NCBI GenBank assembly: GCA_947579665.1
Contig: OX388345.1
Location: 28,921,849-28,985,848, forward strand
DNA from: Sympetrum striolatum
Taxonomy: Eukaryota > Arthropoda > Insecta > Odonata > Libellulidae
Reading direction: 5' to 3'
DNA length: 64,000 nucleotides
Each line of letters begins with the position of its first letter. Position 1 is the stretch's first letter. Positions 44,801 to 56,170 of the stretch are shown in pieces. Made by a program: the position numbers and the translations under genes. Under the pieces are notes generated by a model, which worked only from the letters and a program-made list of their open reading frames with translations, made no database searches and was not told where the DNA came from.

Positions 44801-45837
44801 CTTAAATTCTTTGTAAGTTTGAATATTAAAATAGCCGTTGAAGTCTAAGACAATGAAGCTTACTCTATAGTCATCAGAGGCATTCGTAATAGGGCGAGAA
44901 TGAGGGACGTTTTGTAACTCTTTGCCACAAGCCAAAAGGTGTCTGACAGGGAATAAATGTAAATTCAGATGAACCTCGATATGTTAGTGACTCTAATTAT
45001 GTTAATATCAGCGTATGCATCCTTGCTGAAAGATTAGTATAAACCCAATGGATGAATATCGAAAAATATAGACCGAATATAAATATGCATCCGTTTCTCT
45101 TTCGTACACTAAACCTAGGAGGATTACATCAAATAAATGTGAACAGTTTCAACCTAAAGACAGATCTGGGTAGTACGGATACAATTAAACGCATCGAAAA
45201 CTTAAAATATAACCCAAAGGCACGTTGTAAAAGTGACCTATAAATAGAAAAAAAACACAACCAACAATATTTGTAAATACGAAATATAACACGCTATCTT
45301 TGGACAAATATAAATCAAATCTATCTTGAGACAAATTATTTGATTTTATTTTGACAGCTGGGAACTGTTTCAGGGATATCCAATTATGAGAAAAACTAAA
45401 CGTGATAAGTTTAATATTCTCTAATTCATATGAATATACTACAATATCGAACTCAAATGCTTAAAGGATGTCTTGCATTTAGGTAAAAAGATGGTTGAAC
45501 CAGGTAAAGATAAATCTAGATGCGATTGCTACAATTTCTTACCCAAAAAAATTAGCTAAATTGTTATTGCTAACAAAATATAATTCTGTCTAGAAGTCAC
45601 ATAAACTGAATAAAAATAATAATCCTTTTTATAATAGCACTTAGTGATAGTTACCTGCTAACGAGTCCTAGACTAGGAAGTATTTAAATAAATTGTTATA
45701 GAAGTTCGAAAAATGGATCATGTATAATATGAAGTGCATTTTAATAAAAAAATTAAATTTTAATTGAATGTTTCAAGTCAAGTATGATGTACTGTATAAT
45801 GTAATGAAACTACCGAATAGCACTGCTTCTATAAAAT
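44801..45837. other. AT-rich non-coding stretch
   Basis: Nothing recognised; the last part may be upstream LINE sequence decayed beyond reading. Confidence 0.35.
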
Positions 45838-46085
45838 GGGGTGGCCTTCGATAGAGTTCCTCATAATAAATTAATTTACGCATTGAAATCGGCGGGTATC
45901 CACAAGTTTGTAATTAACCTGGTCAGCGATTTTATCTACCAGAAGGAACAGGAAATAGTACTTGATGGCATTAGTTCGAGCGAAGTTGAAGTACCTCAGA
46001 GGCAACTCAGCGTAGCGTAATGGGATATTAGGGCTCGCACCACTTACTGATAGGAAACTTGTACTTTATGGATGCGGAAATAATT
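45838..46085 (+). pseudogene. LINE reverse transcriptase relic (CR1/Jockey-like)
   Basis: Frame 45838-46020 reads GVAFDRVPHNKLIYALKSAG followed by IHKFVINLVSDFIYQKEQEI and VLDGISSSEVEVPQRQLS, then a stop. This is the reverse transcriptase stretch from the KAFDRVPHxKLxxKL motif through the xVxxDGxxSxxxxVxxGVPQG motif. After a frameshift, GSHHLLIGNLYFMDAE corresponds to GSVLGPLLFLIYINDI. The first catalytic Asp region is cut short upstream, the GVPQG motif is broken and the YADD box was not found, so it is non-functional. No neighbouring endonuclease domain seen. Confidence 0.82.
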
Positions 46086-47320
46086 ATTCCATTGCTAAAT
46101 CATTTAAAATACTCCATATGTGTTTAAAGAAGGCTCTGTTCATTTCATAAATGAAGATAATACCGATAAGGTTTTCTTACGATGGTGTTGAACGGGAAGG
46201 AAAGAATCAAATTGCAATAATAGTCTCGATTTTTAATACTACTTCGCGTGTTTTTTGTCTGTGATCTTTTTAATCAGTTTATTTACTGGTTTAACATCTA
46301 TTATTATCACAAATATAATTAACGACTTTTAAAAAGTCAGCTTTATTTATGTTCGAAATATAAGCCTTAAGGTTTAAAGGAGAAAATGTCCTCGCAAAGT
46401 TATCAATTCTTTTGTATTATATTTTCCAAAATTTCTTCTTGTAATTGTAATTAGCTCATCCCATGAGACTTGTCCAAAATTCCATTTAAGGAAGACTCAT
46501 ATTGTATTGTTTGGCCATCTAGTATTACACAGTTTCAATAAACAAAACGTTTTGATTTTTTGTCGATTTGGTCCAAGTTGACCTTTGGACGCACTCTCGT
46601 ATTCATCTTTGAGGTATTGTTTTCTCAATTTTTTTTACAATCGAAGAAATAATTCAAAACATTCTTGCCCTGAATTTTTTAAGTATCTCGCATAATATAA
46701 CAATTTTTCCACGAAGAAACACATCATGATTGGTAACAGTGCATGAAATTTCCTGTCCTCGGATCGCACAATCGTCATGACTGCAATCATGATATTTGTC
46801 CGTGGATTCGGAGAAAGGCATTGAAATTAGCAAATGAATAATGAGAGCTAGTCAGGCTCCCCGAAGCGCAAAGCTATTTTTTGTTGGTCATCCTCTTTCA
46901 CGGTTTAGGCTGTTCCGGCATCAAAAGCTTTGCGGCTCCTAACTTCCTCTTGTGCCTTTCGGTTTGTACCGAATGGCTCGCTTTGGAACCTATCCCTTCC
47001 TCCAGCCCTTCAACATAGACCTTTCACTTACTGAATAGTACAAAATTGCGTTCATATTCACATATGCTTGATTTTTTTAGCTATATCTTAATACAATTGT
47101 TTCTCTAGATTGTTCATAATAATGATTTACGAAATTAATATACCTCAGTTCAGTTGATCAAACTCCACTTCACACCTTTCTAATTGTCCCCTAATGCCAT
47201 GAATTTTCTGCACTGTTTACTTTAATACTTCATGAATCTGAGAAACAGTAATCCATCTGATTCTACTCTACTTTAGTTCTTTCTTTTCTATCTATTATAT
47301 AGAGACGCTTCTCCGGATTC

Positions 47321-47325
<5 letters not shown>
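46086..47325. other. Non-coding, nothing recognised
   Basis: AT-rich with no long frame, repeat or RNA gene noticed. A short dyad TCATGA...TCATGA lies at about 46777-46792. Confidence 0.4.

Positions 47326-47359
<34 letters not shown>
47326..47359. repeat. (TA)17 microsatellite
   Basis: An uninterrupted 34-bp TA dinucleotide run. Confidence 0.95.
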
Positions 47360-47360
<1 letters not shown>

Positions 47361-47394
47361 CCAGATAGGATACTAATTCACTGTCTAAACCACA

Positions 47395-48015
47395 TGTGCC
47401 ATTGACTTGAAATTTTTAAAACGTATTGGCCATAATGTTTAACCGCCAGAAAAGTTGCGATTTTGAACCTCAGTGTCATGGGTTCGATTCCAGAGGGCCC
47501 TAACATCCCGATTTTTCCCCTTAAAAGCATTGCTTTGATTTTCGGGAATTGAAAAAAAAATACTTTCCGAACAGGTAAAGAATCAAAACTCAAGAAGCCT
47601 ACAGATATGGTCATGGTCTATCGAAAACATAAATAACTTTTACAAAAAATGTCCTGGGTTCGAAGCTAGGACGATGCAAAAATCTCCCAATTAAAATACA
47701 TTGGGGTAGTTTTTCATTATTTTTTTTGATACACTTATCGAAACGATAGAAAGTTCTTGCTTAGCTAGAAGATGTACATTAAGACTCGGTTTAAGAAAAC
47801 AATTTAGCTAAGACCATGCTGTTCCTGGGTTCGATGCCAGAGCACATTAATATTTCTCACATAAGGAATATATGTGAAAGGTAGGACGTCGTTTGAGGCA
47901 GTTGCAGCCAATATTTCTGTTTGAATTTTCCCACATAGTTAGAGATGGTGATGTTCTGTTGTGCTGCATAGCAAGTATCACCAGGAAGACCCGGGTTCGA
48001 TGCCGGACGGATAAA
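47395..48015 (+). repeat. Row of four tRNA-like B boxes at about 170-bp spacing
   Basis: GGGTTCGA occurs at 47480, 47656, 47827 and 47993, all on +, spaced 176, 171 and 166 bp. Each sits in a tRNA-T-arm-like context (CATGGGTTCGATTCCAGAG, CCTGGGTTCGAAGCTAGG, CCTGGGTTCGATGCCAGAG, CCCGGGTTCGATGCCGG). The DNA between them barely aligns, and only the last has a fair A-box-like string (TAGTTAGAGATGGTGATG) at a suitable distance. It looks like a very old tandem array of tRNA-derived units, or several SINE heads in a row. No intact tRNA cloverleaf was seen. Confidence 0.5.
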
Positions 48016-49320
48016 TTGCAGCGAATTTCAAGAATATTTTCAATCCTTTTTTTTCTTTTGAGGACCCTCTCCACATGGTTTCGACTAGAAATTTGTGTTA
48101 TCAATATGCTTGCATTATGCAAGCAACATTTTACTCGTATTAATATAATTGCGAACTATATTGATGAGTTGGTGCTGCCGTAAATTTGTAAAATAAGGCG
48201 CAAAAAAAATGAGAATGTATTTTGAGACAAGTAAAATTCTCCCTATAAATGAATTGAAAATATTCTGCGAGGTAGCTCGATAGAAAAGGGCAACTCCAAG
48301 GAAAGTGAAATACCTTTAGTTTAGTTTTGACAGACTTTTTTCATGTCCTTAACACAATAAAATAAAATTGTATTTGAGAGCCGCTTCTTAGCTTTCCCTT
48401 TGTTAGTTAATTCCATGCGTATAGTTTAGTGGTGCTGAATTATACCAGTTAGACCCTTTTTCTTATCGTATGAAATTTCACTTTTTAAGAGTTGAAATTT
48501 GGGAACTTGAGCCCTCAAATTGAGAGCTATTTTCTTTTTTTATTAAAATAACTCGAATTTATAGAGAATGCAATTCTCATCCTGTTCAAATACCGCTTTT
48601 TGCCAATCTTATTCTGTCCTTGGAATGATGACAGTGTTTTTTTCATGAGTACTAAATTTCTGTATTGTGTACGTAGGGATTCTGGTTAATTGTTGAAGTT
48701 ATTTTTATAAAGATTGTTGGGGTTCTACAGTTTTTAAAGAATTGCAACTGTATTAATTGTAAATTGGCATTGTCTGTAAAATACTGTACTAAATGAAGGA
48801 ATCCTAAGTGACTTTCCGTAGTTTAACCTGAAGAACTTCTCAATCCAATGATGCTGGAGAATGTTAAAAATTTCAAAATAGGCTTAAAATATAATAAAAT
48901 TTAAATTGTCTACAGTTATGATTCTTTCATTTGAACCACTTTATAATCTATAATATTTTATGTTAATATTTTCGTGGTAGTATAATGTATTTTTTATGTT
49001 GTGTGAATTATATCAAGCGACTTTATCTTTATATGGTGGTGTTTCTATAGTTGTATGTTCGTTGAATTATTGTACTAATTGGACTTATTGTAAAAATAAG
49101 TACTGTCCAAAAGTGAAATTTGGAGAAGTTTCCCTCCCGCCCTTGGGTGGATGCCGTACGGACTGCATTGTTTTCTTACAACATCCCCATCGACCCTTAC
49201 AACTAGAACAATTACCAAATTGCTACGATTTACAAATAAATGAACAAATATGTAGAACTTTGTAACGGTGTTTACTTATAGTATAAGTTAATAACACCAC
49301 GTTTGTGTCATACAGTGGTA
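48016..49320. other. AT-rich non-coding stretch with an unassigned 89-codon + frame
   Basis: The frame at 48996-49265 encodes a Cys-rich stretch (VVCSLNYCTNWTYCKNKYC, then GGCRTDC) ending in a stop, followed near 49320 by an AATAAACAAATAAATAAATG tail. It could be the 3' part of a retroelement or chance. No family recognised. Confidence 0.3.
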
Positions 49321-49937
49321 GTACAGTATAATAAACAAATAAATAAATGACTCAGTCATCAACAAATACCAGTTACACACAGCATTATTAATACAACCAT
49401 AGAATGCATTCACCGTTGATTCTGCTATTTCGCATAACGAATGTTTCGATATTGTTCGTTCGGCGTTGGATTAAGCCGAGGCGTGTACATCATCTGAAGA
49501 GCGTGGGTCGATGAGGAAGGCGTGTCCGGAAGTAGCACGTGTCCCAATTACCTCTATCGCGCTCAAATACTCCTCTGAGGCGCTATCAAATTGTTCGCTC
49601 ATTTAACGGTTAGAGAAAAATCCGTTTGAGGCATTCGCGTTTATATGAACCCTTTTGCGTTCATTTTAGACCAAACTTCGCAGTCAACCGAATTTGACAT
49701 ATTTCGAGTTCTCATTAGTTAAATGACTCCGCTATCTCTTTCGGCGCATCTGAACGGCTGGCACTTCGGTAATAGAACTAGGCGTGCTGAAGCCCTTTTG
49801 AGGCCAAATTTGCAGGACTGATTTGAACCGAAGGCAGTACATCGGAAGGGAATCCGTTCTTCTAGGTGAAAGGGTTTTGGGGCGTGCTCTAGGTGCCTCT
49901 GCCAAAGCCATGTCTTCCAACACCAATGTGAAGTACC
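49321..49937. other. CpG-rich non-coding patch
   Basis: About 49430-49620 is CpG-rich. A 64-codon - frame at 49732-49926 is basic and unassigned. No promoter motif recognised. Confidence 0.3.
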
Positions 49938-49980
49938 ATTTTCTAAGGTAACGTTTTCTAAGGTAACATTTTCTAATAAA
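49938..49980. repeat. Short minisatellite, 15-bp unit
   Basis: ATTTTCTAAGGTAAC, GTTTTCTAAGGTAAC, ATTTTCTAATAAAA: 2.7 copies. Confidence 0.75.
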
Positions 49981-50015
49981 ATTTAGAGACTTCTAGGAAT
50001 AAAAGTAAACAAATA

Positions 50016-50336
50016 TACCTTGTAAACTCGAGTATAAGCCATGCACCTGATTTAAAAACAAAAACTAGGAAAACTAATTATCTCTAGTATGTGCCTAAGG
50101 TGGGAAATGCAGCAGTTGCTGGTAAATTTCAACATAAAAAAATATTCCAATAAAATCACAGTAATTGAGGCATCAGGGCGTAATTTTATATATACTATTA
50201 TTCAAAAATACAATGTATGTATTAATTTAAACAGGAGAACAGGGAAGTGGGACCTTCAATCGTGTATAAGCCGAGGGTACTTTTTCAGCATATAAAGGTG
50301 ATGAAAATCTCGGCTTGTACAAAAGTATATGAGGTA
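50016..50336. mobile_element. Non-autonomous inverted-repeat element of the TATAAGCCGAG type
   Basis: The left end TACCTTGTAAACTCGAGTAT continues AAGCC; the right end read inward is TACCTCATATACTTTTGTAC continuing AAGCCGAG. A further GTGTATAAGCCGAGG at 50262-50276, with the right end, makes the last 75 bp nearly palindromic around TTTTTCAGCATATAAAGG. I recall TATAAGCCGAG-type termini as common in animal repeats but cannot name the superfamily. A fragment is at 16430-16490. Confidence 0.55.
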
Positions 50337-50889
50337 TTATAAAATGGGATCGCCCAGGAAGATGATGTACTGTGAGGAATTTGCAGGCTCCGTAACTGGT
50401 AGTCGTCAAGGTCTAATAGGAACCCTCAGAAAATCTTACTAGATAAGTAATATTGAAAAGTGGTGCGAATGATCCATGTATTCCAAGAGGGGACCTCGTG
50501 CTTTCCTGGTGTATCTGATACAGGAATTTTTCGCGGGTCCTCTAAACGAATAAAACCGACGATTCGGCCGCTGTCCTCACTGCCATTTTTAGGGTTGTAT
50601 TCTGGCTTAACTTGGTGGAACCACATATAGCAAGGATTATAATTACTTTATAGTTTCCATGCGAATCATATAAAAACTACAAAGTTTTTTTATTTCTCGC
50701 TGTGACTAGTGTAATTGGTAAACTAGAGCAGTTAATAGAGGAGATCTTACAATACCAAAGCTCTGTAGTGGTAATACGTAGAACTTCGGAGCAAGGCTTG
50801 TTATAGATATTAACTGTTATGTAAGATAACGTCGCCATCTCTTCTAGTGGCTAACCTGCGGCTGTGTTGTAAAATAAAAAGTATTCAAT
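50337..50889. other. Non-coding, nothing recognised
   Basis: A 66-codon - frame (50426-50626) is unassigned. Confidence 0.35.
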
Positions 50890-51143
50890 CCACACAAAAG
50901 AAGAAATGAGAATTCTACCAGCTTCGACGCATGAGCGTCATACTCAAAAGCTAGCTGGGAAGGGTATTCGTAACAAGCAGAAAGGGGAACAAGAAAAGAA
51001 TGGGAAACCCCTGTTCCTTCCTCTCACCATTGTTTTCCTTTCTCCTTGATACGTATACCGTTTCCCTTCCCAGCTTCCTTCGCACCCGAAGATGATGCCC
51101 ATGCGTCCAAACCGGTTGTGTTGTTATTCGCTCTTTTGTGTGG
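50890..51143. mobile_element. Foldback element, 254 bp
   Basis: It begins CCACACAAAAGA and ends TCTTTTGTGTGG (perfect 12-bp inverted ends). Inside, GACGCATGAGCGTCATACTC and AGCTGGGAAGGGTATTCGTA on the left match, inverted, AAGATGATGCCCATGCGTCC and CCGTTTCCCTTCCCAGCTTC on the right. The arms run almost to the centre near 51013. CGAAGATGATGCC...CCAAACCGG on the right resembles the block near 15985. No clear target duplication. Confidence 0.7.
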
Positions 51144-51269
51144 TAGAAACTCGCAGTTAAATTTCACAATATTTTCGCTCAAATGTTGTAGATTTCAACA
51201 AAGTGATTGCCATTACCTTTGAACAGAATTGCACAACCACACCCTTTAATTTGTAGTTATATTTATTGT
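51144..51269. other. Short gap
   Basis: Nothing recognised. Confidence 0.3.
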
Positions 51270-51625
51270 ATTTTCTCTTTTTCTTTTATATGTTTATGTT
51301 TGTATTTCAACACTTGTATGTGATAGTATTTCAATTTTGTATAATTCTGTATTATATTAGTATTCATTTTTAATTTTTCATGGTATCATCTTTAATAGAT
51401 TTGTACCTACTTTGTACAAGGATCTATTACATTAGTATTATTTTTCATTTTGATATATAGATTTATATAGTTGTATTTTTTAAATATTTTTTATATACTA
51501 GTATTTTATTTTGTAATATGAATTGAATTTTTTATATACTATGTAATTTTTATTGTAAATGTTTATGTTTAAATGGAAGATGGGTCTAAAAAGTCCCATT
51601 TTCGCCAAATAAAGTCCCCTGTATG
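51270..51625 (+). mobile_element. LINE 3' end, family F4
   Basis: A long T-rich segment followed by AAATGGAAGATGGGTC, a stem-loop GGGTCTAAAAAGTCCC and TTTTCGCCAAATAAAGTCCC. The arrangement equals that of F1 and F2 (GGAAGA, stem-loop, CGCC, AATAAAG) although the stem differs. The T-rich bias upstream makes a 76-codon - frame open by composition. Confidence 0.6.
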
Positions 51626-52094
51626 TATATATGTACATATTATAGCTCTTGGAATGTGTATAATGGATGCTCACCGATAGAATAATTGTATTTTCTCCGA
51701 TTTCTTGGCATATGTTTTCTTTATTCACTTTGGAGGTTTCAAAACATAATTTCGCTTCTCCTACCCATGCAGCGACCCTGCAAATCCACTAAATCAGTTC
51801 CATCCTCTCAATTGACACCTCTCCTGTTCAGCGACTTTCATGGCAAATATCCCGATTCCAACGGATGTATTCATTTTAAAAGCAGAATATTTTATATCTT
51901 TATTTTTAAGCTTCGCTAACTCTATTTCTGTTTCGATTAAATGCATTCCGACAAACCCTTCATTTTTTGTGTTGACGCATTTTTGATTAAAAATACCGGT
52001 AAATCACGGAATTAAGGCATTTTAATTACATATTAAAAAGTGATAGACAAATTAATTGTAAATCACATCAGTGTTGGATGGATGTAAAGTAAAT
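51626..52094. other. Non-coding, nothing recognised
   Basis: A 77-codon + frame (51686-51919) is unassigned. Confidence 0.35.
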
Positions 52095-52258
52095 TCAATA
52101 GGGTACATTTTTTCCAAAAATTCTCTTAGGTTTTTACATCCACAATTTTTCGATTTTCTATACTATCTCTTCAAATTGATTATTGAATAATTTATGACGA
52201 TGAGTTGGATGGAAGAATAGACTTTTAGTCTCAATCTCGCGATAAAGGCGATCTATCA
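52095..52258 (+). mobile_element. LINE 3' end, family F1
   Basis: TAGGGTACATTTTTTCC, TTCTCTTAGGTTTTTACATC, CACAATTTTTCG, TACTATCTCTTCAAATTGAT, TATGACGATGAGTTGGATGG, AGACTTTTAGTCTCAATCTC, GCGATAAAGGCG: F1 order and stem-loop. The usual TTA tail is replaced by ATCTATC. Confidence 0.7.
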
Positions 52259-52271
52259 TTCATCCTGATGA

Positions 52272-52308
52272 GTTGATAGGATAGCATCTTAACCATTCCG
52301 CCAGAGGT
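52272..52308 (-). mobile_element. Possible SINE head fragment
   Basis: On the - strand, CTCTGGCGGAATGGTTAAGA followed by TGCTATCC is tRNA-D-arm-like (compare CTAGATGGTTAAGGCGGCC in the 20-kb SINE). No B box follows. Confidence 0.35.
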
Positions 52309-54859
52309 AATTATATCAAGATGCTTCCCACCATTTAAAAAAATAGATAAACGTAATATCATATTCAATGTGGTAAATGAAAATCAGAAATGATAGTGAG
52401 GCGGTTTGCTACTTATATGGCAATAATTATTATTGGTGGAAGTGGGCGAACTAAAATGGTTTTGGTGTTCTTTTATAGTGAGCATTTCAGAAACTAGCTG
52501 TTAGAAAGGACTACTTAGTGAGATATCCATTCGATCGTTCATTCTAATTTTTTTCCATTAACGTGAGATATTTAGAGCTGAATTCAATTCTGTGTTCGGA
52601 AATTGCTAGAGGAGGGGTGGCGAACCAATGCTCTAGAGATGCTCTTGATTGCAACCTAGTAATGCCTATTCAAGCCCCGACATTGAAGGAATTTGGCCTA
52701 TTAAAGAGTAATAAATAAAAATTCATTAGTTATTTCTTTGTAAATTATAGTTTTAATTTAAAAATTAGAATGATTTATAAACAATAGTTGAGGGCCATTA
52801 ACGGACATGAGTTTTTAGAAATGGAAATGGTCTTGTGGAAATGCGTCATGACAAAGAAGAGAATCTTTGCACTTTTTCTTACTCGATGATGGCGATCAAT
52901 TGCTTTTAATAAATCATAAATAATCGTTTTTAATAAACACTACAAAAATTATGACAATTTTCTTCTCTTTAAAAATCTTACGTATTTAAAAAAGTAAAAT
53001 ATAATAAAATAATTACAATTTCATGGGTATAATCTTCAATGGAACGAAATGTCTGAACGTGCGAAATTTTAATCGTCCACGGATTAAAGTTTCCCTTAAA
53101 GAAAACGTATTCACAAAAAATTTGCTGCTGATGAAAATGTCTCCTTTCTCTGAACTAGTGGGAGGGATAGTTAACAACGGGAAGAATCTCCAGAGTTTCT
53201 CTGTTCACTTTAATGGAAATCTTTGAGCCCTCGCTCCGGTGATAATTTCGAGGAGAAGATTTCTTTGAAGGAACGAGCGAATCTGTAATCACCGAATGGA
53301 GTTCTTCTTTTAACTTATCCGAAACCGGTAAACCATTCTGGGAACACCCAGGTGCTGCCGTTTGCTCGGTTTGATATTCGCAATCAATAGATCGGATTCT
53401 AAAAGCTCCACCTTCCATCTCCACTGTTTGAAATGATGTGGCGATACGAGTATTTAATGCAGTCTTTTGTCTTGTCTAGTATCTCTCCGTTGTAATTGTC
53501 CATAATTAACATTCCGAGTGGAAACTGCTAGTCTCACCTTCAAATATCTCTTTATCTTCCCGATGAATGTAAAGCTCACCTCTGCACGAATATAAAGATG
53601 CCTAAAGTAAGTTATGGAACACTTTCCTCTATCGTTTCAATAGCTAAATAAAATGATCGTGAGTGGTAATAAGTATCAATTTGTTGGCATTAAAGATTAC
53701 ATTTCTTTGCTTTGAAGGATTTAAGAAGTATATGATACTCACTTAGCACAATGAAATTCCATATAAACTGCATGCATTGAAAAATACGGATGGATAAAAA
53801 CTGGATTGGCTTAGAATTTGCTGCGAAATACAAACAAGGCAAATACACAATACCTCTTTAACATTTTACATATATTGAACATGGTCAAGTAATTGTATAC
53901 GGTTCATGTATTTAAAAAAAAACCTTTCTCACCATTTTTATATATTGTATAAATGCTAAAATAGTCGCAATCTAAGGTTTTTCGAAATGACAGACACTGA
54001 AAATATTTCGGTGATATAAATTACCTAAATAAAACAATCACCAACTTACTGTTTCTCTCTCTCTCATTCCCAAATAATAATTAGGTTTTTCTTCCACTTT
54101 TGATAAGCCGAAATATTGTACATCTTTCTATGCCGCTATCGAAGTTGTCCGATTGTGCCGATGAGTATTGAATCTTTGTCTTTTAAAGTGGCTCATAGGT
54201 AATGCGTTTTAAAAAGCATCTATACTTTGGAATATTTTTATGATTTTATTTATAATATCCGTATTTATTTATTGTTTTGTTGGATGATATTATAAATAAG
54301 AAAAAATGTGATAAAACAGACTTAAACGCAAATTTGATCAGTATTACGTAAATTGTTTTTACGACCTAGGATTCCACCTTACTTGAGTCTTCATCATCAT
54401 ATTACTGAAATAAGGCTATTTGATAAACAATTAAAGTAAATTACAATACAGCAGAATTATTTTCCTTCTTGTTAAAGTATGTAGATCTAAGATTGGTTGA
54501 TTGCTAAAGCTCTTTTCCATTAACTACTTAGAGTTTTCATGAGAGAATTATGCTCGTTGAACAAGCTGTAGAGTGAATTTTTTTTCCTTTGGCATTCTTA
54601 GCCCATTAATGATCACAAACCATTCAAACCATAGCTAACTAAAATTTTGGAAAGAAAAAAGACTTGCTGGGCAATATGAGAAGACAGATATGTTGCTTTC
54701 CTTACTGAGTCATAATGTTATAGGATGGAAAACTTCATGAAAATGTAGCGCAACGGCTGCATAGACAACACTTTATATGGTTTTCGACAAGGAATAAAGA
54801 GAATGGAACCCATTGCTCAACGTCACTCATTCTTACAGCAGACACTAGCTGTCATAATA
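52309..54859. other. Non-coding, unassigned frames only
   Basis: An 89-codon - frame at 53155-53424 (starting MEMEGGAFRIRSIDCEYQTE, acidic/polar and Ser-rich) lies in unrepeated sequence and is the most protein-like in composition here, but no family was recognised and no splice pattern seen. A 67-codon + frame overlaps it. Confidence 0.3.
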
Positions 54860-55500
54860 TCACAGCCATGAGCATGAATGGGATAAAATCGAATCAAAGA
54901 CATTTTGTTCGATCCCATACCAAGGGACAAATGAAATTATTCCATTTATCAAGTTACGGCGGCAGGAACAACGAGACAATCTGAAATGAAGCCCTGGAAG
55001 AGCATCAATGATTAAAATAAGAATAGCTCGAGTCACGGATACCGATTTCTGAAACCGAATTCGAGACGAAGTGCCCTCAAAGAGAAATGCGGAAGAAGGA
55101 GCAGTTCTATGGAATAAAGAAGATGCTATCCCCAAATGTCTCAACCAGAACCGTAATCTTATCTCGGAGAGACTATCTCCTATACAACGCACCAAACGTT
55201 CCCTCCCTCCCTCATCCCTTTTGAGCATCGTTTTTCGGAAGAGTGAGAAACTAACCCACAAAAAGAGTCTACGCGAGTTCTTAATTTGCGGATTCCATCA
55301 TTCAGAAGAGAATTATCGGGTATCCAAGTTTCGCAATGAATAGGGAAAGAGAAGCGCGCGAAATTTTTCGAATGTATTCCATAAGCGGCTGAATTCATTC
55401 TACATTGCCGTCGTTCTAGAGATCGCCTTTGAAACATTCGCTAGTTAATCAGCTAGTTTTGCTGAAAGAACGAGCCGCGCAGCACGGAGGCTATTGTTAA
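54860..55500. other. GC-richer patch with overlapping open frames on both strands
   Basis: Frames of 133 codons (54860-55261, -), 85 codons (55180-55437, -) and 90 codons (55071-55343, +) overlap one another. That is typical of composition rather than coding. No domain recognised. Confidence 0.25.
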
Positions 55501-55681
55501 TTGACGTAGATTTCCCCAAACGAGGGAAACTCTTTCACAGGGGTTTCTTTCGACGAAAACGTTGCACATTGAACTGAAAACGTCCCTTTCAGACGAGCAT
55601 TAACGTATTGCGAAATCCATGTGACATTTAGAGGGAATGAAGAAGCTGCGACGTAAGATAGAAAAGGAAGAGCAATAAGGA

Positions 55682-56170
55682 AATAATAATAATAATAATA
55701 CGGCTTTATTGGGGCGAGATTGAGACTAAAAGTCTCCTCTTCCATCTAACATCGTCATATATAGAATACATAAATAATTAATTTAAAGAGATAGTATAAA
55801 AAATTTTGAGAAGAATTGCGGATGTAAAAAAACCTAAGAAATTCTTAGGAAAAAAATGTATCCACTGCAGGAAGACACCCTCTAAGAAGGGGGGTGTGAA
55901 AAACCAGCGCAAACCTACCGATAGTCATAACTAAAAATATGGTAAGAAACGTGATTACATTTTATAAATGCACTATCAATAGGTACATATATGGGATACA
56001 TCAATAAACATAGTCATTTTGACATTTAAATAAATGCCAACCATATATATAAGAACATAAAATAATAAGGGTATACATATTTTAAAGCATAAATACCATT
56101 AATCCAGTACACGGTCAATATTACATAAAACGTAGATATTACCACAATATAGGGATAGGAAACAGGTGAG
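55682..56170 (-). mobile_element. LINE 3' end, family F1, best-preserved copy
   Basis: On the - strand: GTAGGTTTGCGCTGGTTTTT, ACACCCCCCTTCTTAGAGGG, TGTCTTCCTGCAGTGGATAC, AGGTTTTTTTACATCCGCAA, TGACGATGTTAGATGGAAGA, AGACTTTTAGTCTCAATCTC, GCCCCAATAAAGCCG, then an ATT trinucleotide tail (55682-55700). Upstream - strand sequence to about 56170 resembles that around 32060-32250, so this copy is probably longer than the others. No ORF part. Confidence 0.75.

Noticed and set aside
47326..47359. (TA)17 tract as a functional element
   Set aside because: A plain dinucleotide microsatellite; no further structure.
48996..49265. Cys-rich 89-codon frame as a small secreted protein
   Set aside because: No signal peptide of convincing shape, no regular cysteine pattern, and a retroelement-like A-rich tail follows.
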